A DNA stretch of 64,000 bases from Saposhnikovia divaricata (taxonomy: Eukaryota; Streptophyta; Magnoliopsida; Apiales; Apiaceae), in assembly GCA_036435485.1 (NCBI GenBank), contig CM071597.1, positions 53,303,881 through 53,367,880 of the forward strand, read 5' to 3'. Made by a program: the position numbers and the translations under genes. How positions within the stretch are numbered: position 1 is the first letter of the stretch; the number at the start of each line of letters is the position of its first letter. The notes under the pieces were generated by a model. The model saw nothing but the letters and a program-made list of their open reading frames with translations. It was not told where the DNA came from and ran no database searches. Positions 33,181 through 45,047 of the stretch are shown here, piece after piece.

Positions 33181-33680
33181 TGATATGGGCTGAAAATAAG
33201 CCCTGAAAGACACATTTAATGCGGCATTAATTAGACCCAGAATGGTCCAAACGTGAGGCCCACCAGATGGGCCCAAACCCTATTTACAATATTAATTTCG
33301 TAATTAATATTAAGGGTAATAAACAACTCAGCAATAAGAGTTGGATAAGGATATTATCTCCATCAGACTTAGCCACCAAGGCATCCAATTCGATATGGAA
33401 ACTGATTCCTACAAGGAATAGATCTAGAACCTTCCTCAAGAAAGACTTGTCCACCAAGTCTCTAACTCCTACCATAATTCTAAGGCTTCTCAGCCTATAT
33501 AAAGGGCCAGACCCCTCAACCTAGAACTACGTTTTTGGCTTGATCTTTGATATTCATCAAAGTACGTAGGCATCTTGTGAAGGCAGATTCAGCCACGAAC
33601 ACAAGAACAACCATTAAAGTTCGAAGCTCAACCACCCTAGCATTAATTACAAATCGTAACCTAGTTTTTATTCCACAACA
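33181..33680 (+). repeat. E2 3' LTR
   Basis: 500 bp, seven substitutions from the 5' LTR by my count; TATA box near 33496. It is followed by TSD ATAAT and by Helitron B sequence. Confidence 0.93.
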
Positions 33681-34372
33681 ATAATCATTATTTTTAATAA
33701 TTTATTTTAATTTTAATTTAAATAATTTAATATAAATTTAATTAATGATATACATGATTTAAAACTTTTATTATAAAATTTTAAAATAAATATGGCATTA
33801 ACGGAATTCGAACCTTGAAATTTAGTAAAGTAATTTAATATTACAATTATGTTTTTATATAATCAATATTTTTAATAATTTTTTAGTTTTAATTTAATAT
33901 AATTTAATATACTCATGTTTACGAATTATACTAATGTTTGCTTATTATAAAATAATGTATACGAATTTTTAATATGTTTTATTAATAATTGGAAAATATT
34001 GTGTGGTATTCAGATATATTAATGATTGTAAAATTAGTTTTAAATTAAAACGAAAACATATTTTAATTTAAAAAGAAATATTAATGATCGAAAGATTTGG
34101 TACGATTGATATTTTTATATATTTATAAAAGGTAATATATTCAACTAAAAGTAAATGTAAAAAATGCAATCGGCTAATTAACATTAATTATATTATGATA
34201 TAATTTATTGTAATAATTAGGATAACCGTACCGAAAAGCATTATTTATTGCAATAATTAGGATAATCGTACTGAAAAATTTTCAATGTTTCGATTTTAAT
34301 ATAATAGTATAGATATATATAATATGTAAAAATAATATTGTATAATATATTAAACAGATTTGATCATCGATA

Positions 34373-35201
34373 GAAAGAATGACCAAAATAATCATTTTTC
34401 TCCTACCCACTGCCCAAAATGCCCAGATGCGGAAAAACCGACCAAAATGCCCACAGGATGCGCCGTTTGGGAAGGCGCATCCGTGCACTGTTCATCGCCA
34501 GAAAAATTGTGAAACTCAGGTCGTCTGGAGAGCTCCTTTGCCGGCGACTTCATCGACTTCGACTCGTATCGTCGATACGAGGCTCTTCCACCCCCCAAAT
34601 GAACACAAATTGACCACAAGCTCCTGTCGTCACTCCTCCAGGTCTCCGTTTATCTTCTCCGGCCCCGAAGGGGCGTGTATGAGGTTGTCGAAATGTTCGA
34701 CGGCTATGAAATTGCCATTTTGGGCGAATCGAATCTGGAATAACAATGGTTCTGAAATTGGTATGGTCTTGTAGAGCATCCAATTGTGGTTCGAACGATA
34801 TATGTTATGTGGTTCAAAACTTCGTCATGTGGACGAACGGGGACGAACAAAAAATGAGCCGGAATCGTCTTCGTCGGCAGCTCTGGAAACGATGAAGCTG
34901 ACGTAAGATATGCTGTTTCAACATGTGTTACGCATGTTGAAACAGCGTATCTTACGTCATCTCTGACGTAAGATACGCTGTCTCATTATGCGTATCAGGA
35001 GATGCGTTGGTTAAGTCGGCGTATGCGGAAGAAATTTCACACACTTAAAAGGCGTATGTGTGTGACACGCTGATTGGGTTGGCGCATCTGAAGCTACGCC
35101 TCAGCAAGAGGCGTATGTGCTGGGCATTTTGAGCAGCTGTTCCGCGCGTTGGGTATTTTGGTGAAAGAATATTAAAAAGTAGGTAGAAAGGGCAATCACC
35201 C
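34373..35201 (+). mobile_element. Unclassified repeat with 9-bp TSD, copy A
   Basis: Starts GAAAGAATGACCAAAATA and ends GGTAGAAAGGGCAATCACCC. Imperfect 9-bp duplications TCATCGATA (34364-34372) and TCATGGATG (35202-35210) flank it. It shares start, end and internal words (GCCCAAAAT, GACGTAAGATACGC, GGCGTATGT) with copy B. There is no convincing terminal inverted repeat and no coding frame. The 9-bp TSD suggests a non-autonomous Mutator-like element; the class is inferred. Confidence 0.6.
34899..34959. repeat. 27-bp inverted repeat (hairpin) inside copy A
   Basis: Arms 34899-34925 and 34933-34959 with a 7-base loop. There is one mismatch in DNA, which becomes a U-G wobble in RNA, so the RNA stem would be fully paired. 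The arm's first half (TGACGTAAGATACGCTGT) is repeated once more from 34963. Confidence 0.9.
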
Positions 35202-35245
35202 TCATGGATGAGTGAATCGAATTATTTATTATTCGATTTATCCTT

Positions 35246-35275
35246 ACTAGCTTTATACCCGTGCATCGCACGGGT
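35246..35275 (-). mobile_element. Helitron C, 3' terminus
   Basis: The minus strand shows the hairpin ACCCGTGCGATGCACGGGT followed by ATAAAG and CTAGT (35250-35246). The element should extend rightward on the plus coordinates. I cannot place its 5' end, since 35300-36120 is AT-rich and then interrupted by copy B. Confidence 0.65.
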
Positions 35276-36119
35276 AACTTTATTAAAATTTTGTAGTATA
35301 ATTTTGATTATATTTTTTTTCTTTGTAAAATAAATTTTATAACATTTTGAATTGTTTATTTTTACTTTTAATGATTGTAATGCATATGTGTTATATGATT
35401 TGTAGTATACATATGGTTTGTAGTGTAATTTTTTTTTTTGTAAATGATTTTTCTATAATTTATATTTTAAAGTTTAGGCTAAGATATATTTTAGTAAATC
35501 ATAATTATTTTTTTTATTTTATTAGATCACAAATTATATGCTTAAAACATATATGGGTACTATATTCGTGTAATAATCTATTCTTTTTTTATATTTTTGA
35601 TTATGTAATCTAATAATTATTTTTAAAAAATTAGATATTTTGTTATAATGTTTTATAGTTTTCAAAGACATTTTTTAAACTTGTTTGAAAATATGTGTGG
35701 TATAAAAGTTTTTATTTGTTTGAATATTGATTATATTTACATGTTAATTTTATATTTTTGACGTGTGTGGTATTTATTATGTGTTTTTGTTTAGAGTAAT
35801 CTTACGGGTTTTTTTGTATTATATTTAGATACTAATATAAATTTATTTTATGGGTGTTTGGATTGATTTCTAATTTAAAATATGTTCATTTATTGATTTG
35901 TGTTCACTTTTTTTAATTTCAAATTTTTCTTTGCAAAGTAAGAATTTGTTTATATGTTGATTTATGCTCATATTTTTTAATTTAAATTTCAGCAACATAT
36001 TTGTTGTCAAACCTAAAAATCGAATATTTAATGATTTTTATGAAAATAATTTTTTCAAAACACTTTTATTTAGTAAACAATTGTTTTTGTAAATTATATT
36101 TTAAGGTTTAGCCTAACAT
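35276..36119. other. AT-rich repeat, probably Helitron C interior
   Basis: No gene. 35930-36119 is repeated, diverged but colinear, at about 38100-38250 (shared words TTTAATGATTTTTAT and AAGGTTTAGCCTAACATAT). Confidence 0.55.
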
Positions 36120-36128
36120 ATATTTTAA

Positions 36129-36879
36129 GAGAAAATGACCAAAATGCCTCATTTTGGTGGTCAACTGCCCAAAATACCCATTTTCAAAGTCGTGGCCCTC
36201 ACTGCCCAAGTTCATTTTTCCCCCCAATTTTTGCTAAGTCGAGCAGCTCTCCCCCTTCCCCCCGACCGGCGACTTGCTCTCCCCCTCCCCTACCTTCGTT
36301 TCGTCCATCTTCGATCAAGATGAGCACACAAAAATGATTGCCACACCTTGCTCATCATGTTAATCTATCATGTTGTTGAAATCGGATCCCGTAGTTGTGT
36401 ATTTGATGAAATCGAAAAACGAAATTGGAGATTAACTTCGATTTGGGTGTTTAAAATCGGAGATTGGAATCGACTAATTAATGGCATAGGGTTGTAGAGG
36501 ACGATGAGACGATTCTGGTGGTATATAGAACTCAACGGGAAATTGAATGAGATGGGAGAATGAAGCAATCGAAAAAGCGACGAAAAATCGTCCGGCGAGT
36601 CGCCCGGCGAGAGCTCTGGAGAAGACGATGATGACGTAAGATACGCATCTGGAGAATGCGTATCTTACAATACGCTTCTCGAGAATGCGTATCTGCTGCT
36701 ACAGTAGTCGTTATATACGCCTCTCCCAGTGGCGTGTCTCAAGATGCTCCGCTCCCAGTGGCGTATCTCAAGATGCTCCGCTCCCAGGGGCGTATCCCGT
36801 GGGTATTCAGGGCCATCTTTTTGGATCTGGGTATTTTAATAACTCCTCCCCCAAAATGGGGTAGAAAGGGCCATCACCC
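36129..36879 (+). mobile_element. Unclassified repeat with 9-bp TSD, copy B
   Basis: Starts GAGAAAATGACCAAAATG and ends GGTAGAAAGGGCCATCACCC, flanked by a perfect 9-bp TSD ATATTTTAA (36120-36128 and 36880-36888). It contains GACGTAAGATACGC and several GCGTATCT words. Together with copy A it defines a family by shared ends. It is noncoding; 36240-36310 is C-rich. Confidence 0.68.
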
Positions 36880-36931
36880 ATATTTTAATATTTTATATTT
36901 TTTGCGGTGTTTTCAATTTTATTAGAATATA

Positions 36932-37645
36932 TTTATACTATTATATAAATTCCGAAACATTGAAAGTTTTGGTACCTGTTTTTTGGTACTTAGTGAATTT
37001 ACTTATATACCCTTCATTATAAAGAAACATAAATACACCTAAAATAAATAATAACATAATATAATTAATGGTAATTAGTCGAGATAATACCTTTTATAAA
37101 CACATAAAAACATCAATCGTATCATATCTTTCTATCATTAATATTTTCTTTCCAATTAAAACACGTTATAATTAATGATAATTAGTCGATTAAGATAATA
37201 AAATTAATGGTGATTAGTCGATTGCCTTTTTCAAATTAATATAATAAAATTAATGGTAATTAGTGATTGCCTTTTTCACATTTACTTTTAGTTGAACATA
37301 TTACCTTTTATAAACACCTAAAAACATCAATTTTATCATATCTTTCAATCATTAATATTTTTACGTTACCTTTTTAATTTACAACAAATCTTACAATCAT
37401 TAATATATACATGAAAATATCACATCATATTCCTCAATTATTAATAAAATATATTAAAAATCGTATACATTGTTTATAATAATGAAACATGAATATAATC
37501 TGTAAATAGAGTATATTAAATTATATTAAATAAAAATTTAAAAAATTATTAAAAATAGCGATTATGTAAAAACATAATTATAATATTAAATAAAAATTAT
37601 AATATAATACAAGAAACCTGTGCATTGCACGGGTTATAAGCTAGT
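36932..37645 (+). mobile_element. Non-autonomous Helitron D
   Basis: 5' end TTTATACTATTATAT (C-to-T at the second base of the usual TC), preceded by A. 3' hairpin CCTGTGCATTGCACGGG at 37617-37633 and CTAGT at 37641-37645. 714 bp. The interior aligns with Helitron B. No coding sequence. Confidence 0.78.
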
Positions 37646-38639
37646 ATAATATATTTAGACACGTGGGAAATTATTGGTTTAACTTGTTGTGAACACAAAT
37701 ACATTTGTACTTTTTTTAATGAAATTTTGTACTATCTTATTTTTGTATTGTTTTAAATTTGTTTTAAATGCATTATATTAAGGTTTATTGTTGATTTTAA
37801 TTTTCTAAAATTAGATTTTTTTTTGAATTGGCATTTGTTTTGTGGAATATATTCTGCTGAATTTTGGTGTCATTTCCAATTATGACATGTTTTTTTATTA
37901 CCTTTTGATTATCTTGTTTTATCATATATTTTATTAAAGTCTTTTTTTTTTGTTTTGTAAATAATTGTAAATTTTTTTTTAAAAAGTTATTTTTTGAATT
38001 GAAATTGTGATGGTATGCTTTATTTACTTGTTTAATATATATAAAGAATGAATTTGTGACTCATTTTTAATTATGCTTTTTTGCTATTTTATTATTGTTT
38101 GTTATTTTAGAAATATATTTGTGTCAAACCTAAAATTAGAATCTTTAATGATTTTTATAAAAATAATGTTTTTCTTAAAACATTTTATTTGGTAAACAAT
38201 TTTTTTTTGAAAATTTTATTTTAAGGTTTAGCCTAACATATGTTTTAATAGTTCATACCATAATTTTAGCTTCTAAATCAATATTCTGGCCCATAATATT
38301 TCATAGCATAATTTTAGATTTTAATTCAATATTCTGGCCCAACTCTTTCTCTGAACCAACTCTTTCTCTGGCCCAATTCTAATTTCTAATAAAATTACCT
38401 TTTAACACCACCTAAACCTCCTTATGCCAATTATATATAGGATATAATTAGTTGGATCGAATATTTTTTAGACCCATCTAGATCCATTTAAATCAATCGG
38501 AATGAATAAAATGGATATCCGATTCATTAAGATGCGTAGGTGTGTATCTACGTGTCACTGCTGAAACCGTAGTTACTTATGATGTTCTGGTCAGTTGTTT
38601 GGTTTTGAGAAAAAGTTAAGAAAACACATAAGGAAAAGG
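37646..38639. other. AT-rich upstream region of the host gene
   Basis: No gene is supported. It contains the repeat shared with 35930-36119 and, from about 38440, a short ATCCGATT-type tract like the end of a hAT MITE. A TATATATAGG word at about 38432 could belong to a promoter, but nothing ties it to a start site. Confidence 0.45.
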
Positions 38640-39346
38640 AATTACCTTCCTCCGGTCATCAGATTCATCAGTGGATGTACAAAGTATAGATTTAACTACA
38701 GTAATTATGCATTACACATGTTTCACATCGCCACACGTCTTCCTCAATTTTAAGCAGGGATTCAAATCGTGTAAGATACATTTTCATCTCCTTTCTTTTT
38801 TCCAACATTCACTTATCTTATCTCATCGGGGGCTATTTTTGTTTTCAGACTCGATTCATTTTTACTACCACTGGTAAATATATCTGCATGATTATAGACA
38901 TTAAACCCGGATGCTTGTATTTTTTACCGAACTATCGGATCGTAATTACATTTTCGAAAGTGATAGTATATATGCTGCTGCATGTTCCATGGAAATCCAA
39001 ATGACTATGATCAAGTAATGGCCACTGTGTATTCGTTTTCGTGTATCATGAATTCTCTGAGTATTGCACTTTGACATGTAATTAGTGTGGATCATGTTTC
39101 CTAATACTTCTGTTTATGATCTTTATCGATGCACACTTGTAATTGGTTTTCTTTTTAATTTTCTTTTCGTGAATAAAAATTTGTAACTAATTTCACACAT
39201 TCTTTATATATACTGTATAATTTAAATTTTGAAATTGGCTATGCTGTCAAAACACTTAAAAGTGTGTCAAATGACATATATTAAAAAACAGAGTCAGTAC
39301 ATTTAGAACGCTTTGATTTCATTAAGATGTTCAAAATGTTTTGCAG

Positions 39347-39524
39347 ACATTGGCGGAACCAAGGGCACTGGATTATGAGATTAGTAATTTACATTAAATG
39401 AATTTGCAAAGAATTTGAGTAATGTAGGGCAAGGTTCAAAAAGGGTTAAAGAACAAAGGAATAAGAACTTTCTTTGCGGAGAATGGATAGATTTGACAAT
39501 ATAGATCCTATTACTTAGAAGCAG
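39347..39524 (+). other. Candidate 5' UTR exon of the CDP-DAG synthase gene
   Basis: Bounded by a good acceptor (TTTTGCAG before 39347) and a strong donor (CAG|GTAAGT after 39524). It has no long frame. An earlier leader exon may lie around 38650-38770. Inferred from splice motifs only. Confidence 0.4.
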
Positions 39525-40204
39525 GTAAGTTCTAAATTGAAAAAAAATCCTTATCAATATGCTATTTGCCTATTCTAACTAACCAACATAATAATTAAAT
39601 AAAGGAAACAACTTGATGTGAAGTTACTAGAACCTCAAGGTCTGAGAATCTACTTGATATAACTAGTATACAAAATCTATTATAAAATTATTCCTGAATC
39701 ATAATGTATGAAGTATAAAATTAAATTTGATTATTTCTTTGTTTGCATCATTTACTAGGTGAGCTGGTTTTGGATTGGAGAAATATTTTTTCAACATGTT
39801 ACAATTAATTAAACTCATGTCCATTGCATATATTCAATCACATTATATCTAGTTCATACAACTGAGGTCAGCATGTTAAATGCAACATACAACTAAATAA
39901 CTAATAGACAAACTAACGTATGAGTTAATTTCCTTTTGAGCTAATGTTTAAAGAAATTAGTTGGAATATCTAAATGCTACATTTGGAAGCTTTCTAGATT
40001 TTATCTTCTAAACATATACCAATGGAAAACAATGAACATCTTTGTACCAAAAGGATGCGGTTTCGCTTATTTGCCTGTGTGATTTCATCTCATTTTAGTG
40101 CCTAGTATTTATATAGAATAAATTATCACACAATACACACAATTTATTATCTTCTTGATCTGTTCTAACAATCTTGCAAAATTGTCCTCCAGATTGATTT
40201 TCAG

Positions 40205-40255
40205 ATGCATGTGCTTTTGGAAGCTGTTAAGACTGAGAGATATATACTACAATAA
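40205..40255 (+). promoter_or_regulatory. Candidate upstream ORF in the CDP-DAG synthase leader
   Basis: If the leader is spliced at the acceptor TTTTCAG (ending 40204), the exon opens with an ATG at 40205. The 16-codon frame ends at TAA 40253-40255, overlapping the main ATG by one base (TAATG). Such an arrangement could allow termination-reinitiation. It depends entirely on the unverified acceptor. Confidence 0.35.
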
Positions 40256-43200
40256 TGAGCAAAAATAATAATCACAGTTCTCCAACTACACCTAGAGCTC
40301 GGCATCGTAGACGGTCAAGTGAGGTTGGTAGCTCATAGACACCGATTACTTACAATATAATCATCTTTTGCAGATAATACATTTCAATAAATGCATAGAT
40401 ACAAGTTTATTTAACTAGCTGACTTATGTTCAATATTTCACAGTAATATACGACAAAACACATCAATATGTGCTGAACCATTATATAATTAAAGGTCAAA
40501 GACTTACGCCAATAATTTGACCTGTAACTTGTGATTTAGTATGTGCCTATGTGCCATGCTCAAGCGCGAAGACACCACATTCAATTAGCAAAACCTAGGC
40601 ATTTACATTATGAGGATACAAAGTATTGAACATATCAACTATTTATACCTCAATGTGATATGCTTTTACTTGTCTGTTCTGAGTAACAAAATGGTGTCAA
40701 GTAACATTTTATCCTGTTTTTATGGCTTGCTTTAGATAGGTACTTTAATCTTTTTAACAAAAAATACAGATCTAATGAAATAAACTTTTAGAATCATTTT
40801 CTAGTCCTAAATTAAATACTTTTGGTATTTGCTTTCAGGCTATACCTGATATCAGTAAATTGAATGGAACTCCTTTGCTTGTCAATGATACTGAGAAATA
40901 CAAATCAATGCGGATCCGTGTATATTCTGCTATGTGGATGCTTGTGGGATTCATATTGATTATTTATCTAGGTCATCTTTATATCTGCGCGATGGTCATT
41001 GTTATACAGATACTAATGGTGGCAGAACTGTTCAATTTACTTAGAAGAGCTCATGAAAACAGGCGTCTTCCTGGCTTTAGGCTCCTGAATTGGTGAGAAC
41101 TAATATAATCTTAATTTATTGGCTAGTCAAAAGTTATGATCAGGATTAGCAGTATCCAGATCATAATTGATACAAGTTTTAAAAACTAAATTTTTGATAA
41201 ATGCATAGCTGACGTGTCCATGCACTATATTATACTTGTTACAGGCATTTTTTCTTCACAGCTATGCTATATGTTTACGGGCGCATCTTAAGCCAACAAC
41301 TCGTCAATACTGTAACTTCCGATAAGTTCTTATATAAACTTGTGAGCGGTCTTATCAAGTATCAGATGGTTATCTGTTATTTTTTATATATCGCAGGTTT
41401 GTTTATATAAGTGATAATAACAAATTGTAGTTTGCGAATCATTTCTAAATTGAAGGCTGTATATATTATGTCTTGTGTTTCATTTTGTTTCAAAATATAA
41501 GTATGAAACTTATCATCAAATTATTTACTACAGGATTCGTGTGGTTCATTCTAACATTGAAAAAGAAAATGTACAAGTATCAATTTAGTCAATTCGCATG
41601 GACACACATGATCCTCATTGTCGTATTCAGTCAGTCCTCCTTCACGGTGGCCAATATTTTTGAAGGAATATTCTGGTAATATGGTCACTACTTCTCTTAG
41701 TCAGAGCATGTTTCATAATCAATGATGCTTTAACTTACCTGCCAAAATGCCTTTAGAGTCTTGTGTTAACTTCTTCCAGTTTTAATCAGCTTTATCAAAG
41801 AGTATATAATATTTGTTGGAACATGAACATGAACATAAATAAAGCGTATTCAATTAAAAATTGAGCCTTTCCAATAATTAAAAGGCACATGTTTGCCATT
41901 TAACTGATTGGAGGAAGAAGACGTGATATGATCATACCAAATAATGATGCCCTTTCTGACTATTGGTCCAACTTCAGGGAAGTGAAATGTGTATTAAATT
42001 ATTAATAGTTATTTTAGATATTCAAATAGAAAAACCAATTCAAAAGTAATTTTTAAATGATAGGAATTGTCTTAGGATTACTAATTTTGCCTTTATGCAT
42101 TGGTTGTGAATAATATTTGTCTGCAATTCGAATTCTTATGCAGGTTTGTTCTCCCAGCGCTACTTATTGCTATCAATGACGTAGCTGCTTACTTCTTTGG
42201 GTTTTTCTTTGGAAAAACACCTTTGATAAAGCTTTCACCGAAGAAGACATGGGAAGGTTTTATTGGAGCATCTGTTGCAACTATGATATCAGCTTTTGTG
42301 GTGAGAATAATCATCTGTAGTTAAAATCATCGCATCTTAACATTTCCTTCCGTCTCCTCAGCTTTTTATGTTTTCAGAAAAATCACATATTTCAATCTAC
42401 TGAATCCACCCTTAACTTCATTGTTGGGTAGAGGAAGATATATGGCATTATGAAGTATCTAAAAAGATATTATTTGTTAATCACATTGTAGTTTTCAGCA
42501 CCAGGTGTTTACTTCTATTATAAAACATTACTACTGATTAATAGTTTAGTACATCTGATTATTTCGTTATGAAATTTGTAAACTCATAAGCTGTCTCAAA
42601 TAGGATTTTTTGTAATAGAAAGTAATGACTTTATCTATCTTTTCTAGTTTTGAACCTTTCCTATTGAAAATTTGAGATGCATTAAAATTGGTTTCATCTC
42701 CTGTATTTTATATAATTTTATGAAGAATGTCCTACATGAGATCTCTATATGGGAGATGAGTTAAGATTCCCAAAGTATTTTTTCTTATAATAATTCTTAT
42801 AATGTTGGTTATGTGACCTATGATTGGAGTCCAACATAGATCTTGCAGAAAAGTGTACTGTAAAGGTGATGGACAATATTAAGAGTGTTGTCTATATTAT
42901 TATTACTAGGAAAGAGGTGATCTTCTGCATTTGTATTATTACTAAGAGAGAGGAGTTATCTATCTTTGAACTAAGGAAGCAGGTTTTTATTGTTGTACAA
43001 TACCATATCTAATAAACCTCGTTTATGTTGTTCAGTTACTCTCCTGACCTCTCCTGGCCTCGTTTACTGTACTCTCATTCGTTCAGATAACTCACATATT
43101 CTAATTAAATAGTCTATTCAGCATCTTTGTATCCTTGATGCTTCTGGATAGTGCGTGATGTTAAATTTCTTGAGATAATATCTGTTGATTTACCACCTAT

Positions 43201-44832
43201 ACAATGTGCAGTTTGCAAACATCCTTGGTGGCTTCCAGTGGCTGACATGTCGTAGGAAGGTGGTTTTCAGAAACTCTTGTGCTCTAAAAATATTCATTTC
43301 TAAAACTGTTCTCATGATGACTCATCTAGTGAAATCTTTGCAGGATTTATCAACTGGGTGGCTTCAATGTGATCCTGGCCCGCTGTTTAAGCCAGAATAT
43401 TATTCTTTACCTAGATGGGTAAGTTGTACATTTCAAAAATTACGTTTCTTATCTATTTAAACAAAAACTAATGTGAACTACTGTTGTCTTGCAGTTTCTT
43501 TGGAAAGAGATGTCAGTCTTGCCGGTGCAATGGCATGCTTTGTGCTTTGGTTTGTTTGCATCCATCATAGCACCTTTTGGGGGTTTCTTTGCCAGCGGTT
43601 TCAAGAGAGCTTTCAACATCAAGGTAACTTATCATTTCCAATACCTGGTTGAACATTACTCCTTTTATGAAATTACTGTTGTAAACAAACTTATCCTTAA
43701 TTTCCAGGATTTTGGATATAGTATTCCTGGACATGGCGGTTTCACTGATAGAATGGACTGCCAGGTAGTTTGCTGTTACAGTAATGCATGTGTACATTCC
43801 ACTTTAAATACTCTTAATATTTCATAGAACTCAATTTACTTGCCATATAATTGGTTTGTCGCAAGGTTGCAGACATGCCAATATATTGTTTTTTTTGCAA
43901 GTATAACATAAACACATGTAACGTCCTTTAACGCATATTATCAGGGTCCTTGAGATCCTGTGCTCGAGAGTTTAACTTCTGATTCTCTTCCCTACAAATG
44001 CATATCTTGAATTGCAGACGATGTCTAATTCTTAATTCTTATGTTTATAGATGCTGTACACAGTGACGGACCCAGGGGGTCCAGGGTGGTCCATGGCCCA
44101 CCCTGAAATTCTGATTATAAGCTATATATGTGTTTGCTGTCCTTTATTTACTAGTGGACATGCTAGTCCAGTTGGTTCACCTGTTCTGTTTTATAGGCAC
44201 CACCCAAGTTCAAATCTCATGCACTCCATTTTTTTGCATGATTTTTGTAAAATGTTTGTAGATAGTTGTAGATAGGATGCTAATGTCTTTAAACATGTAA
44301 AGATAACCAGGATAACCAGACTCATTTTTGTCTTGTTTTACTTTGAACCAAATTTATAGCTAGTTACAAATGTCCATTGAACCAAGTAATAAATATTTTT
44401 AGAAATCAATTTTTATAAAAATACTTTTTTTTTTGCATAAAAAATATTGAAATTTTTGGACCCCCCCTCAGATTTCGTTCTAGGTCCGTCACTGGCTGTA
44501 CAGGTTCTGATAGATCTACATTTCACAATAGTTAAATTGGTTTTGCTTATGTCTGCAGATGGTCATGGCTATCTTTGCGTACATATATATCCAATCATTC
44601 ATAATTCCACAAACTTATCCTGTGGAGATTATTCTGGACCAGGTGAGTTTGTTAGATCCCAAAGTTGGAATAGGGGCCAATACCCCTAGAAATTGTACCA
44701 GGTGGGTTATTCAGCATCTTAGTAACAACATTTCTGGTACAGATATTAAGGAGCCTTACTTTTGAGGAACAGAAAGACTTGCTAAAGAAACTGGAGCAGG
44801 CTTTGTCTGAGAGGCAATTTGGGACAATTTGA
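40255..44832 (+). CDS. CDS: CDP-diacylglycerol synthase (phosphatidate cytidylyltransferase)
   Basis: Converts CTP and phosphatidate to CDP-diacylglycerol, precursor of phosphatidylinositol and phosphatidylglycerol; plant homologues of this type act in the ER membrane. Eleven coding exons: 40255-40323, 40839-41092, 41245-41396, 41534-41675, 42144-42300, 43212-43259, 43344-43418, 43495-43623, 43708-43764, 44559-44642, 44743-44832. They join in frame at GT-AG sites to 1257 nt, 418 residues plus stop, close to the plant family length of about 420. Start ATG 40255 opens an Arg-rich cytosolic tail (RARHRRRS). Several hydrophobic segments follow, then the complete CDS signature at residues 333-359 (S-x-F-K-R...K-D...H-G-G-F-x-D-R-M-D), split across exons 8 and 9. 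No stop or frameshift. The donor of exon 1 (GTTGGT) is unusual but is required by the frame. Which paralogue it is cannot be told. Confidence 0.93.
44061..44494 (+). mobile_element. hAT-type MITE in intron 9 of the CDP-DAG synthase gene
   Basis: 434 bp with perfect 12-bp terminal inverted repeats CAGTGACGGACC and an 8-bp TSD GCTGTACA (44053-44060 and 44495-44502). An 8-bp TSD fits hAT. Inside are RNA polymerase III-like boxes: TAGTCCAGTTGG (44164-44175) and AGTTCAAATCT (44207-44217), spaced as in a tRNA. Noncoding; the host splice sites lie outside it. Confidence 0.85.
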
Positions 44833-45047
44833 AGCAGCACAACACCTTTTTTTTTGTAACTTTTTCCTCTCAAATTGAAACTAGGAAATTATAGGAGATA
44901 TACAATGAGTGTAGGGTATATTTTCTCTTTACAAACGAATCAGAGTAGTATTCTTTGAAATTAAGCACTGGTTAGGTATGCTAATCCCCCTTTATCCATT
45001 CTACTTAACAGTAAGAAAGTACACCACTATTATCACGCCAACAACAG
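44833..45047 (+). other. 3' UTR region of the CDP-DAG synthase gene
   Basis: 215 bp between the stop codon and the copia insertion, including a T-run at 44848-44857. There is no canonical AATAAA in a clear position; near-matches such as AATTGAAA occur near 44870. The poly(A) site may lie here or, before the insertion, beyond it. Confidence 0.5.

Larger units (their letters stand above)
21091..33680 (+). mobile_element. Complete Tat-lineage Ty3/gypsy element E2
   Basis: LTRs at 21091-21590 and 33181-33680 (500 bp each) with a 5-bp TSD ATAAT (21086-21090 and 33681-33685). I count 7 differences between the LTRs (1.4%). Order: primer-binding site, gag-protease-RT-RNase H-second RNase H-integrase in one broken frame, an unrelated solo LTR, an antisense spliced gene, three kinds of tandem repeat, then the polypurine tract. 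Dual RNase H, the antisense ORF and 3' tandem repeats fit the Tat lineage (Retand-like). It is defective through a 23-bp deletion and five stops. Confidence 0.92.
21007..34313 (-). mobile_element. Non-autonomous Helitron B, split by Tat element E2
   Basis: On the minus strand the 5' end TCTATACTATTATATTAAAATC starts at 34313, preceded by A. The 3' hairpin CGTGCATCGCACTGG and terminal CTAAT lie at 21034-21007. Helitron sequence occupies 34313-33681 and 21090-21007. Its interior aligns with Helitron D (36932-37645), sharing words such as CATTTACTTTTAGTTGAA and GTATATTAAATTATATTAAA. There is no coding capacity. Confidence 0.78.

Noticed and set aside
34379..34774. 131-residue frame in copy A
   Set aside because: No counterpart in copy B and no domain; it lies in a noncoding repeat.
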